From: Archangium sp.
Lineage (GTDB): Bacteria > Myxococcota > Myxococcia > Myxococcales > Myxococcaceae
Direction: 5' to 3'
DNA length: 10,102 nucleotides
NCBI GenBank assembly: GCA_016793585.1
Contig: JAEUJR010000590.1
Coordinates: forward strand, 1 to 10,102
Of this stretch, positions 1 to 6,329 are shown one piece after another (the first letter of the stretch is position 1; every line of letters begins with the position of its first letter). The notes below the pieces were generated by a model. The model worked only from the letters and a program-made list of their open reading frames with translations. It had not been told where the DNA came from and searched no databases. Made by a program: the position numbers and the translations under genes.

Positions 1-372
1 GCCGCGACGACGGCGCGCATCGCCACGCTCGAGCTGCAGGTGAATGGCGACGGCGGCGTCATTCCCGGTACCTCGCAGCGCACAGGCCTCATCGGGCGCG
101 AGCGGGTGCTCTCGGGCTCCGTCATCGGCGGCAACGTGAGCTCGCCTGGAATCTGCGGGCAGAGCCACGCAGGCGCGTGCAGCGTCACCTTCCCCGCGGG
201 CTACTTCTCGACGACGCCACGGTGCGTGGCGATGGCGCGGGTGCCCGACACCACGGGCTACAGCGAGAACGTGGTGATGACCGTCGTGAGCGCGAGCGGC
301 ATCTCGTTCTGGGAAGGGCAGTACGTCGCGGGCTCGAACCTCGTGTTCGATTGGATTTGTGTCGGGAGCTGA
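1..372 (+). CDS. C-terminal end of a possible fibre/adhesin-like protein (5' end outside window)
   Basis: The reading frame is open from base 1 and ends at TGA 370-372, so this is the last ~123 residues of a longer protein. A GTG at 40 could be read as a start, but the open frame upstream, with a coiled-coil-like stretch (TARIATLELQV), argues that the gene begins off the left edge. After the short heptad-like segment comes a Gly/Ser/Val-rich region that looks all-beta, with no charged clusters. It holds four cysteines (in GICGQ, GACSV, TPRCVAM and the terminal DWICVG), enough for two disulfides, which suits an exported protein. A coiled-coil stalk followed by a beta head is the layout of phage-tail-fibre and adhesin tips, but I do not recognise a named family. 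The next gene starts 4 nt after this stop and its ribosome binding site lies inside this coding region, so the two may be translationally coupled. Confidence 0.6.
   Translation, partial: AATTARIATLELQVNGDGGVIPGTSQRTGLIGRERVLSGSVIGGNVSSPGICGQSHAGACSVTFPAGYFSTTPRCVAMARVPDTTGYSENVVMTVVSASGISFWEGQYVAGSNLVFDWICVGS
364..368 (+). promoter_or_regulatory. Ribosome binding site deciding the ATG start at 377
   Basis: GGGAG lies 8 nt before ATG 377, within the last codons of the preceding gene. An in-frame GTG at 359 would also open the frame, but it lies upstream of this site and has no purine-rich sequence at the right distance. The ATG is therefore preferred. Confidence 0.6.
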
Positions 373-376
373 CGAG

Positions 377-1393
377 ATGAACGCGACCGAGGCGAACCGG
401 AAGCTCGCGAAGCCGCCGTACGGCGACCGCGTCATTCCCATCTTGAAGGCGCTGCCGCCGGGCACCAACCCGCGCTTCGCCGCCGCCGCGACGCTCGACC
501 TCTTCTCCGCCATTCCGTGGAAGCTGTGCCGCTTCGCGCAGACGTTGCCCGACGAGGTGGTGCGGCTCGTGCTGCCGAAGCTCGACGACGAACACGCCGA
601 GGCGCCGTTTCTTCGGGCGCTCGTGAAGCCCGACGACCTGAAGCAGACCTGGGTGCGCGCGCTCGAAGGCGTGGCCGCGTTGAACACCACGTACGCGTGG
701 GGCTCGAAGAAGCACGTCGAGAAGCTGCGCTCGGTGGCGAAGCGCGGTGACTTTCTCGAGGCCGTGCAGCTGGCCGTCATCGCCACGAAGGAGCCCCGCG
801 AAGACTTTCTCGGCGTGCTCGCGCTCGATGGCTCGGAGGCGTCGGTCGATGCGTTGATGCCGCACTTCGTCGCCGCGATGCAGGCGGGAGACGACGGCCT
901 CGACCAGCTGGCGAAGCTGAAGAAGTACGCCGCTGACACGAAGGCGATGCGGGCGCTCGTCTCGCAAGCCGAGGCTGCCCGCTCGAAACGCAACACCACC
1001 TCGGGCGCGCTCGCGTTCGCGCAGGCGTTGGGCCTGGGGCCGCTGAAGTCCTTCGGGTGGGGCCAGTTCGTGCGGGTCGCCGACGCGAAGAAGCGAGAGG
1101 TCGAGCTCAGCATCGACGTCGACAGCAAGAGCGGCCCGTGGTTCTCGGTGCACGTCGCGCGCGCGACCGAGAAGCCGAAGTACCGGCTCGAGGTCACCGC
1201 CTTCAACTCGAGCCGCAAGGCCGAACGTGACGAGCTGAAGCTGGGGCGCTGCGAGCCGCACGAGCTGCCCGCTTTCGTCGCGCGCGTGCAGAAGAAGCTC
1301 GGCGTGAACTGGAAGCTGGCGAAGACGACGCCGTTCACCAACGTGAAGGGTGACAAGGCGAAGCGGCTGACGGCCTGGCTGTCGGGTGGGTGA
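377..1393 (+). CDS. Conserved-looking hypothetical protein, helical N-terminal and beta-like C-terminal domain
   Basis: This encodes a 338-residue protein of unknown function. It has no signal peptide or membrane segment, so it is probably cytoplasmic. Residues ~1-200 read as a series of amphipathic helices (for example around FLRALVKPDDLKQTWVRALEG and the Lys-rich KKHVEKLRSVAKR), which could be a HEAT-like or other alpha solenoid. Residues ~210-338 change character, with alternating hydrophobic strands (EVELSIDVDSKSGPWFSVHV, YRLEVTAFNS), then a helix and a basic C-terminus (KGDKAKR). It is unusually rich in lysine (about 32 residues), whereas the other cytoplasmic proteins here prefer arginine. 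It starts 4 nt after the upstream stop codon and is possibly co-transcribed with that gene. It ends convergently with the kinase gene, with 12 nt between stops. I do not recognise the family; it could be a lineage-specific myxobacterial protein. Confidence 0.8.
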   Translation: MNATEANRKLAKPPYGDRVIPILKALPPGTNPRFAAAATLDLFSAIPWKLCRFAQTLPDEVVRLVLPKLDDEHAEAPFLRALVKPDDLKQTWVRALEGVAALNTTYAWGSKKHVEKLRSVAKRGDFLEAVQLAVIATKEPREDFLGVLALDGSEASVDALMPHFVAAMQAGDDGLDQLAKLKKYAADTKAMRALVSQAEAARSKRNTTSGALAFAQALGLGPLKSFGWGQFVRVADAKKREVELSIDVDSKSGPWFSVHVARATEKPKYRLEVTAFNSSRKAERDELKLGRCEPHELPAFVARVQKKLGVNWKLAKTTPFTNVKGDKAKRLTAWLSGG

Positions 1394-1405
1394 ACCGGGG
1401 GCGCT

Positions 1406-3394
1406 TCAGGGCCTGGCGTCTTCGAGCGAGATGACTTCACGCAGCGCCGCGTAGTCTTTCGGGCTCGGCTCGATGAAGGTCGTCGAACGCTCGATGGAGC
1501 CGCTCCCGTCGGTCGCGGGCTTGAACGCGAACAGCGCGGCCTTGAGCGCGTCGACCTCGCTCGAAGGCGCGCCGGGCCCGGCGACGATGGTGTCTTGCGG
1601 CGAGCGCCCGGTGATGGCGATTTGCCGCAGCTGCGACACGTCGATGCCCTGGGTGACGGCGTTCACGAAGACGCCCGAGTACGTGCCGCCCGCCTGACAG
1701 CGCTTGTTCGCGAGGTCGCGCAGCACCTGCAGGTGGTTGCCGCTCTTCACCACGGTGACGTCCTTCTCCCAGTCGAGCCCGGCTTTGCGCGCGGCCATGC
1801 GGGGAAAGAGGAGGCCCGTCGTCGAGTCGTCGTCGGGCACGCAGAACGTCTTGCCCTTGAGGTCGGCGATGGTGCCGATGTCGGTGCCCTCGGCCGCGAG
1901 CAGCACGCCGTCGATGCCCGAAGCGCCGCCAATCAACTTCAGCGCCACCGGCTTCACCCGCGGGTCTTGCCGCTCGGTGCGCACGAAGAGCGTCGGAGGC
2001 AACGACGCGTACTGCACGCCGCCATCGAGGAGCAGCGTCGACAGCTCGTGGTAGCTCGACGTGTACAGGAATTGAACGGGCCGGCCCGTGCGCTGCTCGA
2101 GGTGACGGCGCAGCGGCTCGAGGTCGGCCGCCAGCACCACCGCGTCGACCGTCGGAGGCCAGCCCACCAGCAGCGCCGGCCCGCTCGGCGGTGGCCGCAG
2201 CATGCGAAAGGCGAGCGCGCCTCCCAGCACCGTCGCCACCATCGCGAGCGAGACGGCCAGCGCGAGCTCCTTCACCGACAGCCCGGTGCGCTTCGAGACG
2301 CGCGCGCTCAGCGAGGCGCGCGGCATCGTCTCGGCCGTGTTCGGCGCCTTGCCGCCCGGCTCGTCCCACGTCGTCTTGTCGTCGTCCTTGAAGCCCTCGA
2401 CCTTCGCGCGCGCGACGGCGGCCTTCACCTCGTTCTCGTTCGCGCGCAGCACGTCGCCGTGCACCGCTTCGACGAAGGCGGCGAGCTGGTCGGGCTGGTG
2501 TTTGAGGCCCAGCCCGTCAGCGGCGGCTTCGAGCTCGCGCCGAAACGCGTCGGCGGTGGCCCAGCGCTGCGCCCTGTCGAGCGAGAGCGCGCGCATCACC
2601 ACCTGCGAGAGCGGCTCGGGCAGGTCGGCGCGGAACTCGGTGGGGCGCCACGTGTCGGCCGTGATGATGGCCTGCATCGTCTCGAGGTCGGTGTCGCGCT
2701 TGAAGAGCCGGCGCGAGGTGAACAGCTCCCAGGCCACGATGCCGAGCGCGAAGACGTCGCTGCGCCGGTCGAGCTTCTGCTGCTGCACCTGCTCGGGCGA
2801 CATGTAGTGCAGCTTTCCCTTGAGGCTGCCTTCGCGCGTGGTGTCGACGCCGAGCTGCGTGGCCTTGGCGATGCCGAAGTCGAGCAGCTTCACGTGCCCG
2901 CCCGCCGACACCATGACGTTGTGCGGAGAGATGTCGCGGTGCACGAGGCCCAGCGGCGCGCCCGATGGGTCGTTCAGCTCGTGGGCCGCGTGGGCTCCGG
3001 CGCAGGCCTGCGCCATCAACCCGACGACGACGCCGAGGGGAAAGGGGCGGCCCTGCTGAATCGCCGCGCGCAAGAGGTCGCGCAGGCTGACGCCCAGCAC
3101 GTGCTCCATGGCGATGAAGGGGCTGCCGTCGGCGTCACCGAGCTCGTGAATCTGCACGATGTTCGGGTGCGTCAGCCGCGCCACCCACCGCGCCTCCTGC
3201 AGGAACATCTCGCGGAAGGCGGGCTGCGAGACGAGGTGAGGCAGCGCGCGTTTGATGACGACGAGGCGCTCGAAGCCGTGCGGCCCGTGCTCGAGCGCGA
3301 GGAAGATTTCGGCCATGCCTCCGATGTCGAGCCGGTGCACGAGCTCGTAGCGGCCCAGGTGCCGGCGCTGAAAGTCGGGAGCGACCTCGGCCAT
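1406..3394 (-). CDS. Transmembrane Ser/Thr protein kinase with extracytoplasmic PhnD-like ligand-binding domain
   Basis: This 662-residue bitopic receptor kinase probably phosphorylates Ser/Thr on cytoplasmic targets in response to a ligand outside the inner membrane. Residues ~16-290 form a complete Hanks-type kinase: glycine loop I24-GGMAE, ATP-anchoring K48 (VVIKR), alphaC E67, catalytic HRD with D154 in HRDISPHN, N159, DFG 172-174, and MSPEQ closing the activation segment (198-202). No catalytic residue is missing. A juxtamembrane linker (~335-370) is rich in Ser/Thr. One transmembrane helix lies at ~376-396. Residues ~407-645 resemble phosphonate/phosphite-type substrate-binding proteins (PhnD, Phosphonate-bd family): an LLVGWPPT first strand, a YHEL segment, DLKGK at 511-515, then a D-S-T-x-G-x-x-x-P motif at 523-531, and SGNHLQVL at 551-558. 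Cysteines sit at 518 and 566. No transporter or phosphonate genes lie nearby. The ATG at 3394 has no clear Shine-Dalgarno. It is divergent from the 491-residue gene and convergent with the gene ending at 1393. Confidence 0.96.
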   Translation of the reverse strand: MAEVAPDFQRRHLGRYELVHRLDIGGMAEIFLALEHGPHGFERLVVIKRALPHLVSQPAFREMFLQEARWVARLTHPNIVQIHELGDADGSPFIAMEHVLGVSLRDLLRAAIQQGRPFPLGVVVGLMAQACAGAHAAHELNDPSGAPLGLVHRDISPHNVMVSAGGHVKLLDFGIAKATQLGVDTTREGSLKGKLHYMSPEQVQQQKLDRRSDVFALGIVAWELFTSRRLFKRDTDLETMQAIITADTWRPTEFRADLPEPLSQVVMRALSLDRAQRWATADAFRRELEAAADGLGLKHQPDQLAAFVEAVHGDVLRANENEVKAAVARAKVEGFKDDDKTTWDEPGGKAPNTAETMPRASLSARVSKRTGLSVKELALAVSLAMVATVLGGALAFRMLRPPPSGPALLVGWPPTVDAVVLAADLEPLRRHLEQRTGRPVQFLYTSSYHELSTLLLDGGVQYASLPPTLFVRTERQDPRVKPVALKLIGGASGIDGVLLAAEGTDIGTIADLKGKTFCVPDDDSTTGLLFPRMAARKAGLDWEKDVTVVKSGNHLQVLRDLANKRCQAGGTYSGVFVNAVTQGIDVSQLRQIAITGRSPQDTIVAGPGAPSSEVDALKAALFAFKPATDGSGSIERSTTFIEPSPKDYAALREVISLEDARP

Positions 3395-3401
3395 TGGCCC
3401 G

Positions 3402-3407
3402 AGCCTA
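3402..3407 (-). promoter_or_regulatory. Possible -10 element (TAGGCT) of a leaderless kinase transcript
   Basis: On the minus strand TAGGCT, matching TANNNT, lies 7 nt before the kinase ATG. There is no purine-rich ribosome binding site between them. In other GC-rich bacteria this arrangement marks leaderless mRNAs. I see no convincing -35 box. Treat as a weak prediction. Confidence 0.25.
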
Positions 3408-3483
3408 CTCGCGGCGCGCGCCGAGAGCGGGTCCCATCACGTTGGCGCGGCCCCACGAGGGTTCCGGCCTCACCCCGTCGCGG

Positions 3484-3489
3484 TAGTGT
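3484..3489 (+). promoter_or_regulatory. Possible -10 element (TAGTGT) before the 491-residue gene
   Basis: TAGTGT (TANNNT pattern) ends 10 nt before ATG 3500, and no Shine-Dalgarno intervenes. This would place a transcription start at or very near the ATG. There is no clear -35 box. It shares the 105-bp divergent region with the kinase promoter. Confidence 0.25.
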
Positions 3490-3499
3490 GCGGCGCCGC

Positions 3500-4975
3500 A
3501 TGGTTCCACACCTTCGTGAGCGGTGGCGCGTGCACAGCGGCGCCGCGGTGAAGACGGTCTGGGCCCGCGGGCTGCCGCCGTCGCTGCTCGAGGCGTGGTG
3601 GGCCGACGGGGCGTACGAGCCCGTCTACCGAGCCGTCGAGGCGATGAAAGACGCCGCCCGCCTCGCGTGGTTCTCGGGGCTCGACCCCTACCCGGCAGGT
3701 CCCCGTGCGATGGCGGCCGCACGGCGCGCGCTGCGGCTGGCAGGCGAGCGTGACGGGTTGGTGCCCGTGGTCGCGGCGATTCCCCTCGCGGCAGCTCCCG
3801 TGCGCGCGGCTGCCGAGAAGGCCGTGACGCGAGGTGCGGAGCGTGGCGCGGCGTTGCTCCTCGAGCTTCGCACCGCGACCGCCGTCGAACCCCGGCTCCG
3901 CGTCGAGCTCGACGGCTTTCTCGCGCGCAGGGACGACCGCGACGTGAGCGTGTTCGGCGCGGTGGGCAGCCGCTGGCTCGCCTCGTGCGGAGAGACAGCC
4001 GCCGCCAACGAGCTGCTGGCCACCACCGTCGGGCAGGCCAGCACCAGCGACGTCTTTGGCGGCGTCTTCCTCGACGCGGTCTGCGCCCTCGGCGCCTGGG
4101 CCTCGGTGCCGGTGATGCTTCAGCAGCAGGCCGCCTTCCTCGCCGCGCTGATGGGTGATGAACGCGCGCTCGCCCTCGCCGTGGCGCAGGGGTGGCCGCT
4201 GGCGACCGCAGCGCTCGTGAAGCCCGAGGTGCCGGCGGCGTGGCGCGAGCAGCTGCTGAGGAGCACCCTCGAAGAGCGGCAGCGCCTCTGGGAGGAGGGC
4301 CTGCTCAGCGACGATGAGCTGTTCGCCGACCGCCTGGGCAGGGCGGCCTGCGCCGCCGACCGCCGCGCGCAGCTCGACCTGCTCACGCTCGAGGCGATGG
4401 CCACCGCACAGAAGAAGGCTGCCGACCGCGCCGGGGTGTTCTCCCTGCGTCGGCGACGCGAGGCACAGACCATCGCGCGGCTGTCTGCGCGCCTGAAGCC
4501 GGCACTCGACGAGGCCACGACGACGGGCCAGGTGGCCAGGGCGTACGCGGTGGTTCGCCTCGTCACCCAGCTCGCTCGCGCAGGAGGTCGCGCCGAGGCC
4601 CGCGACGCGCTCGCCGTGCTCGAGACGGCGCTCCGTGCGAGTGGCACCCGCTGGTGGACTGGCGACCTCTTCGCGTCTGCCGAGGGCCGCTCCCTCGAGG
4701 CAGAGGCGCTGCTCGACGAGTACTCCACCCTCGAGAGCCGCGTTCTCGCCACGGCTGCGCTCGCCTTCGATGGTCACCTCGCGCGCGCGGCCGAGCACCT
4801 GAACGCCCTGCTCGACGAGCCCCTCGCCGTCGAACACCTCGAGGTGCTTGCGCCCGCGGTCGGCCTGCTCGACCCGCCGTTCGTCGAAGACGGGGAAGTC
4901 GAGCTCGCTGCGTTGGTCTCAGCGCTCCCCGGCGCGACGGTCGAGCAGTCGCGCGGCTGGCTCACGCTTCGTTGA
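3500..4975 (+). CDS. Hypothetical protein, all-helical, Ala/Leu/Arg-rich, divergent from the kinase
   Basis: This encodes a 491-residue protein (if ATG 3500 is the start) with no signal peptide and no membrane helix, so it is probably cytoplasmic. Nearly all of it reads as amphipathic helices rich in Ala, Leu, Arg and Glu, with few lysines. Examples are WREQLLRSTLEERQRLWEEG near the middle and a basic cluster SLRRRREAQ. Repeated helix pairs suggest a TPR- or HEAT-like solenoid, but I cannot identify a repeat register or a catalytic motif. The start is uncertain: GTG codons at 3488, 3530 and 3548 are in frame, and none has a strong ribosome binding site. The frame stays open far upstream through the antisense of the kinase gene, but that part is an artefact of GC bias. 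Its divergent position makes it a candidate for co-regulation with the kinase; that is inference. No family recognised. Confidence 0.75.
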   Translation: MVPHLRERWRVHSGAAVKTVWARGLPPSLLEAWWADGAYEPVYRAVEAMKDAARLAWFSGLDPYPAGPRAMAAARRALRLAGERDGLVPVVAAIPLAAAPVRAAAEKAVTRGAERGAALLLELRTATAVEPRLRVELDGFLARRDDRDVSVFGAVGSRWLASCGETAAANELLATTVGQASTSDVFGGVFLDAVCALGAWASVPVMLQQQAAFLAALMGDERALALAVAQGWPLATAALVKPEVPAAWREQLLRSTLEERQRLWEEGLLSDDELFADRLGRAACAADRRAQLDLLTLEAMATAQKKAADRAGVFSLRRRREAQTIARLSARLKPALDEATTTGQVARAYAVVRLVTQLARAGGRAEARDALAVLETALRASGTRWWTGDLFASAEGRSLEAEALLDEYSTLESRVLATAALAFDGHLARAAEHLNALLDEPLAVEHLEVLAPAVGLLDPPFVEDGEVELAALVSALPGATVEQSRGWLTLR

Positions 4976-5000
4976 CGCGTCAGCCCGAGGCTGGAGCGGT

Positions 5001-5028
5001 TTGCGTTGTCGCGCCGCTCGGCTATTCC
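5001..5028 (+). promoter_or_regulatory. Possible promoter before the acyltransferase gene
   Basis: TTGCGT at 5001-5006 and TATTCC at 5023-5028 are separated by 16 bp, a sigma-70-like layout. The predicted start of transcription falls close to GTG 5036, and no Shine-Dalgarno is visible in the short gap. This would give a very short or absent leader. Low confidence because both boxes match the consensus only partly. Confidence 0.25.
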
Positions 5029-5035
5029 TGCCTGC

Positions 5036-6247
5036 GTGAGCGACGTGCCGCCGAAGAAGCCGCCGACCCGCCGGGGCCGCCCCTCGAAGGCGCTGCGCGT
5101 GCCCCGCTTCGCCGCCACCGCCACCGACGTCACCGTCGAGGAATGCACCTCACAGGCGCAGCGCGACGAGTTCGTACGCTTCCCCCTCACGCACTACCTG
5201 AACGACCCCGTCTTCGTGCAGCCCATCGTCGCCGAGCGCCGCGACTTCATCGACCCGCGCGCGAACCCCTTCTTCGAAGCCGCCCGCGCCACCTACTTCC
5301 TCGCGCGCCGGCAGGGCCGCGTCGTCGGCCGCATCGCCGCCTGCGTCGACAGCCGCTTCAACCGATTTCACGGCACGCGCGAGGGCTTCGTCGGCCTCTT
5401 CGAGTCACAGAACGACCCGGGGCTGGCGGCGGCGCTGTTTCAGCCAGCGTGCGAGTGGCTGCGGCAGCAGGGCATGACCCGCGTCATCGGCCCGGTGAAC
5501 CTCGCCTTCCACCACGACGTCGGCGTGCTCATCGATGGCTTCGACCAGCCGCACTCGATGATGAACGCGTACAACCACCGCTTCTACGCGGGGCTCTTCG
5601 AGGCGAACGGCTTCGAGGCGTACAAAGACCTCGTCAGCTACGAGGTGAGCGCGCCTTCGGGCATGCCCGACAAGGTGGTGCGCCTCGCCAACCGCGTGCG
5701 CGCGTCGGGGCAGGTGAAGATTCGGCAGGTCGACACGAGCGACCCCGAAGGCGAGCTTCGCCGCATCAAGGCCATCAGCGAGTCGATGCTGAAGCCCGGC
5801 GCCTTCGGCCTCTCACCCATGAGCGAAGCCGAGCTCGAGCACATCGTTCGAAAGCTCAAGCCACTCATCCTCTTCCGGCCCGAGCTCTGCCTCGTCGCCG
5901 AGGTGAACGACGAGCCCGTCGCCTTCTGCATCACCGTGCCCGACACGAACTCGGCGGTGAAAGAGGCCGCTGGCCTGCTGTTCCCCTTCGGGCTCGCGCG
6001 CATGTTGTGGGCCGCGCGCAAGCTGCAACGGCTCAAGGTGCTGCTCTTCGGCATCAAGTCGGGCTTTCGCCGCCGCGGCATCGACGCGCTCATGGCGCAC
6101 GAGACGTTCCTCGGGGCGGTGCGCCTCGGGTACACGACGGCCGAGGTCGGGTGGATGCCGGAGGACGACAAGCTGCTCACCCGCATGGTGCAGGCCGCCG
6201 GGGGCAAGCGCATCAAGACGTACCGCGTGTTCGAACGCCCGCTGTGA
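5036..6247 (+). CDS. Probable double-GNAT acyltransferase (YghO-like) with AT-hook-like N-terminal tail
   Basis: This is a cytoplasmic protein of 403 residues from GTG 5036 (TTG 5006 and GTG 5045 are alternatives). After a basic proline-rich tail (~1-30), the first domain carries FVRFPLTHYLNDPVFVQP (~46-63), NPFFEAA, and the GNAT-like strand pair YFLARRQGRVVGRIAA (87-102). Further on are WLRQQGM, IGPVNLAFHHDVG and GFDQPHSMMNAYN. This pattern matches a family of uncharacterised N-acetyltransferase-like proteins that I associate with E. coli YghO. The C-terminal part has a second GNAT-like core with the acetyl-CoA pyrophosphate-loop motif RRRGIDAL at 345-352 and ends in a YRVFERPL strand. Substrate unknown. 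The tail contains T11-RRGRPSK, which fits the RGRP core of an AT-hook; this is unusual for an acyltransferase and could also be only a basic disordered tail. It lies 60 bp after the previous stop, and its own end is followed by a 12-bp palindrome. Confidence 0.78.
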   Translation: MSDVPPKKPPTRRGRPSKALRVPRFAATATDVTVEECTSQAQRDEFVRFPLTHYLNDPVFVQPIVAERRDFIDPRANPFFEAARATYFLARRQGRVVGRIAACVDSRFNRFHGTREGFVGLFESQNDPGLAAALFQPACEWLRQQGMTRVIGPVNLAFHHDVGVLIDGFDQPHSMMNAYNHRFYAGLFEANGFEAYKDLVSYEVSAPSGMPDKVVRLANRVRASGQVKIRQVDTSDPEGELRRIKAISESMLKPGAFGLSPMSEAELEHIVRKLKPLILFRPELCLVAEVNDEPVAFCITVPDTNSAVKEAAGLLFPFGLARMLWAARKLQRLKVLLFGIKSGFRRRGIDALMAHETFLGAVRLGYTTAEVGWMPEDDKLLTRMVQAAGGKRIKTYRVFERPL

Positions 6248-6258
6248 CTCACGTGAGT
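6247..6258 (+). promoter_or_regulatory. 12-bp perfect palindrome, candidate operator
   Basis: ACTCACGTGAGT is an exact inverted repeat with a CACGTG core. It overlaps the last base of the upstream stop codon and lies in the 82-bp gap before the lipoprotein gene. Its position about 35-45 bp upstream of the proposed -10 would suit a dimeric transcription factor. A 12-bp palindrome is expected a few times by chance in 10 kb, so only its position supports it. Confidence 0.3.
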
Positions 6259-6289
6259 TTGCCAATTCGCGTGCGCGAGATTTCGTCGC

Positions 6290-6298
6290 TGGTAGATG
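6290..6298 (+). promoter_or_regulatory. Possible extended -10 promoter element of the lipoprotein gene
   Basis: TGGTAGATG has the TGn extension followed by TAGATG, a partial match to TATAAT. Transcription would start near 6305 and leave a ~25-nt leader containing the strong ribosome binding site. No -35 box at proper spacing is evident, which is tolerable for an extended -10 promoter. Confidence 0.3.
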
Positions 6299-6316
6299 GC
6301 GCGCGACGTCTCACCC

Positions 6317-6323
6317 GGAGGAA
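6317..6323 (+). promoter_or_regulatory. Strong ribosome binding site of the lipoprotein gene
   Basis: GGAGGAA lies 6 nt before ATG 6330. It is the best Shine-Dalgarno in the window, consistent with an abundantly made envelope lipoprotein, and it fixes the start codon. Confidence 0.8.
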
Positions 6324-6329
6324 CACACC

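Noticed and set aside
185..1261. Minus-strand open frame of 358 codons opposite the 338-residue protein
   Set aside because: The product is Arg/Leu-rich without structure. The plus-strand gene has a ribosome binding site, normal composition and a plausible two-domain fold.
1595..3499. Long plus-strand open frame running through the whole kinase gene into the 491-residue gene
   Set aside because: It is the antisense of a certain kinase gene. Its translation is Arg/His/Gly-rich with no domain, and it stays open only because of GC-biased third positions.
3470..4837. Minus-strand open frame of 455 codons opposite the 491-residue gene
   Set aside because: Its product is compositionally odd (Arg/Gly/His-rich, no hydrophobic core pattern), it overlaps the divergent promoter region, and the plus-strand reading has normal protein composition.
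4973..4982. 10-bp palindrome TGACGCGTCA at the end of the 491-residue gene
   Set aside because: About ten such palindromes are expected by chance in a window of this size, and it overlaps a stop codon with no other supporting signal.
5006..5035. TTG 5006 as start of the acyltransferase
   Set aside because: The extra ten residues (LSRRSAIPAC) add nothing recognisable, no ribosome binding site precedes TTG, and the region looks like promoter sequence. GTG 5036 is preferred, though not proven.
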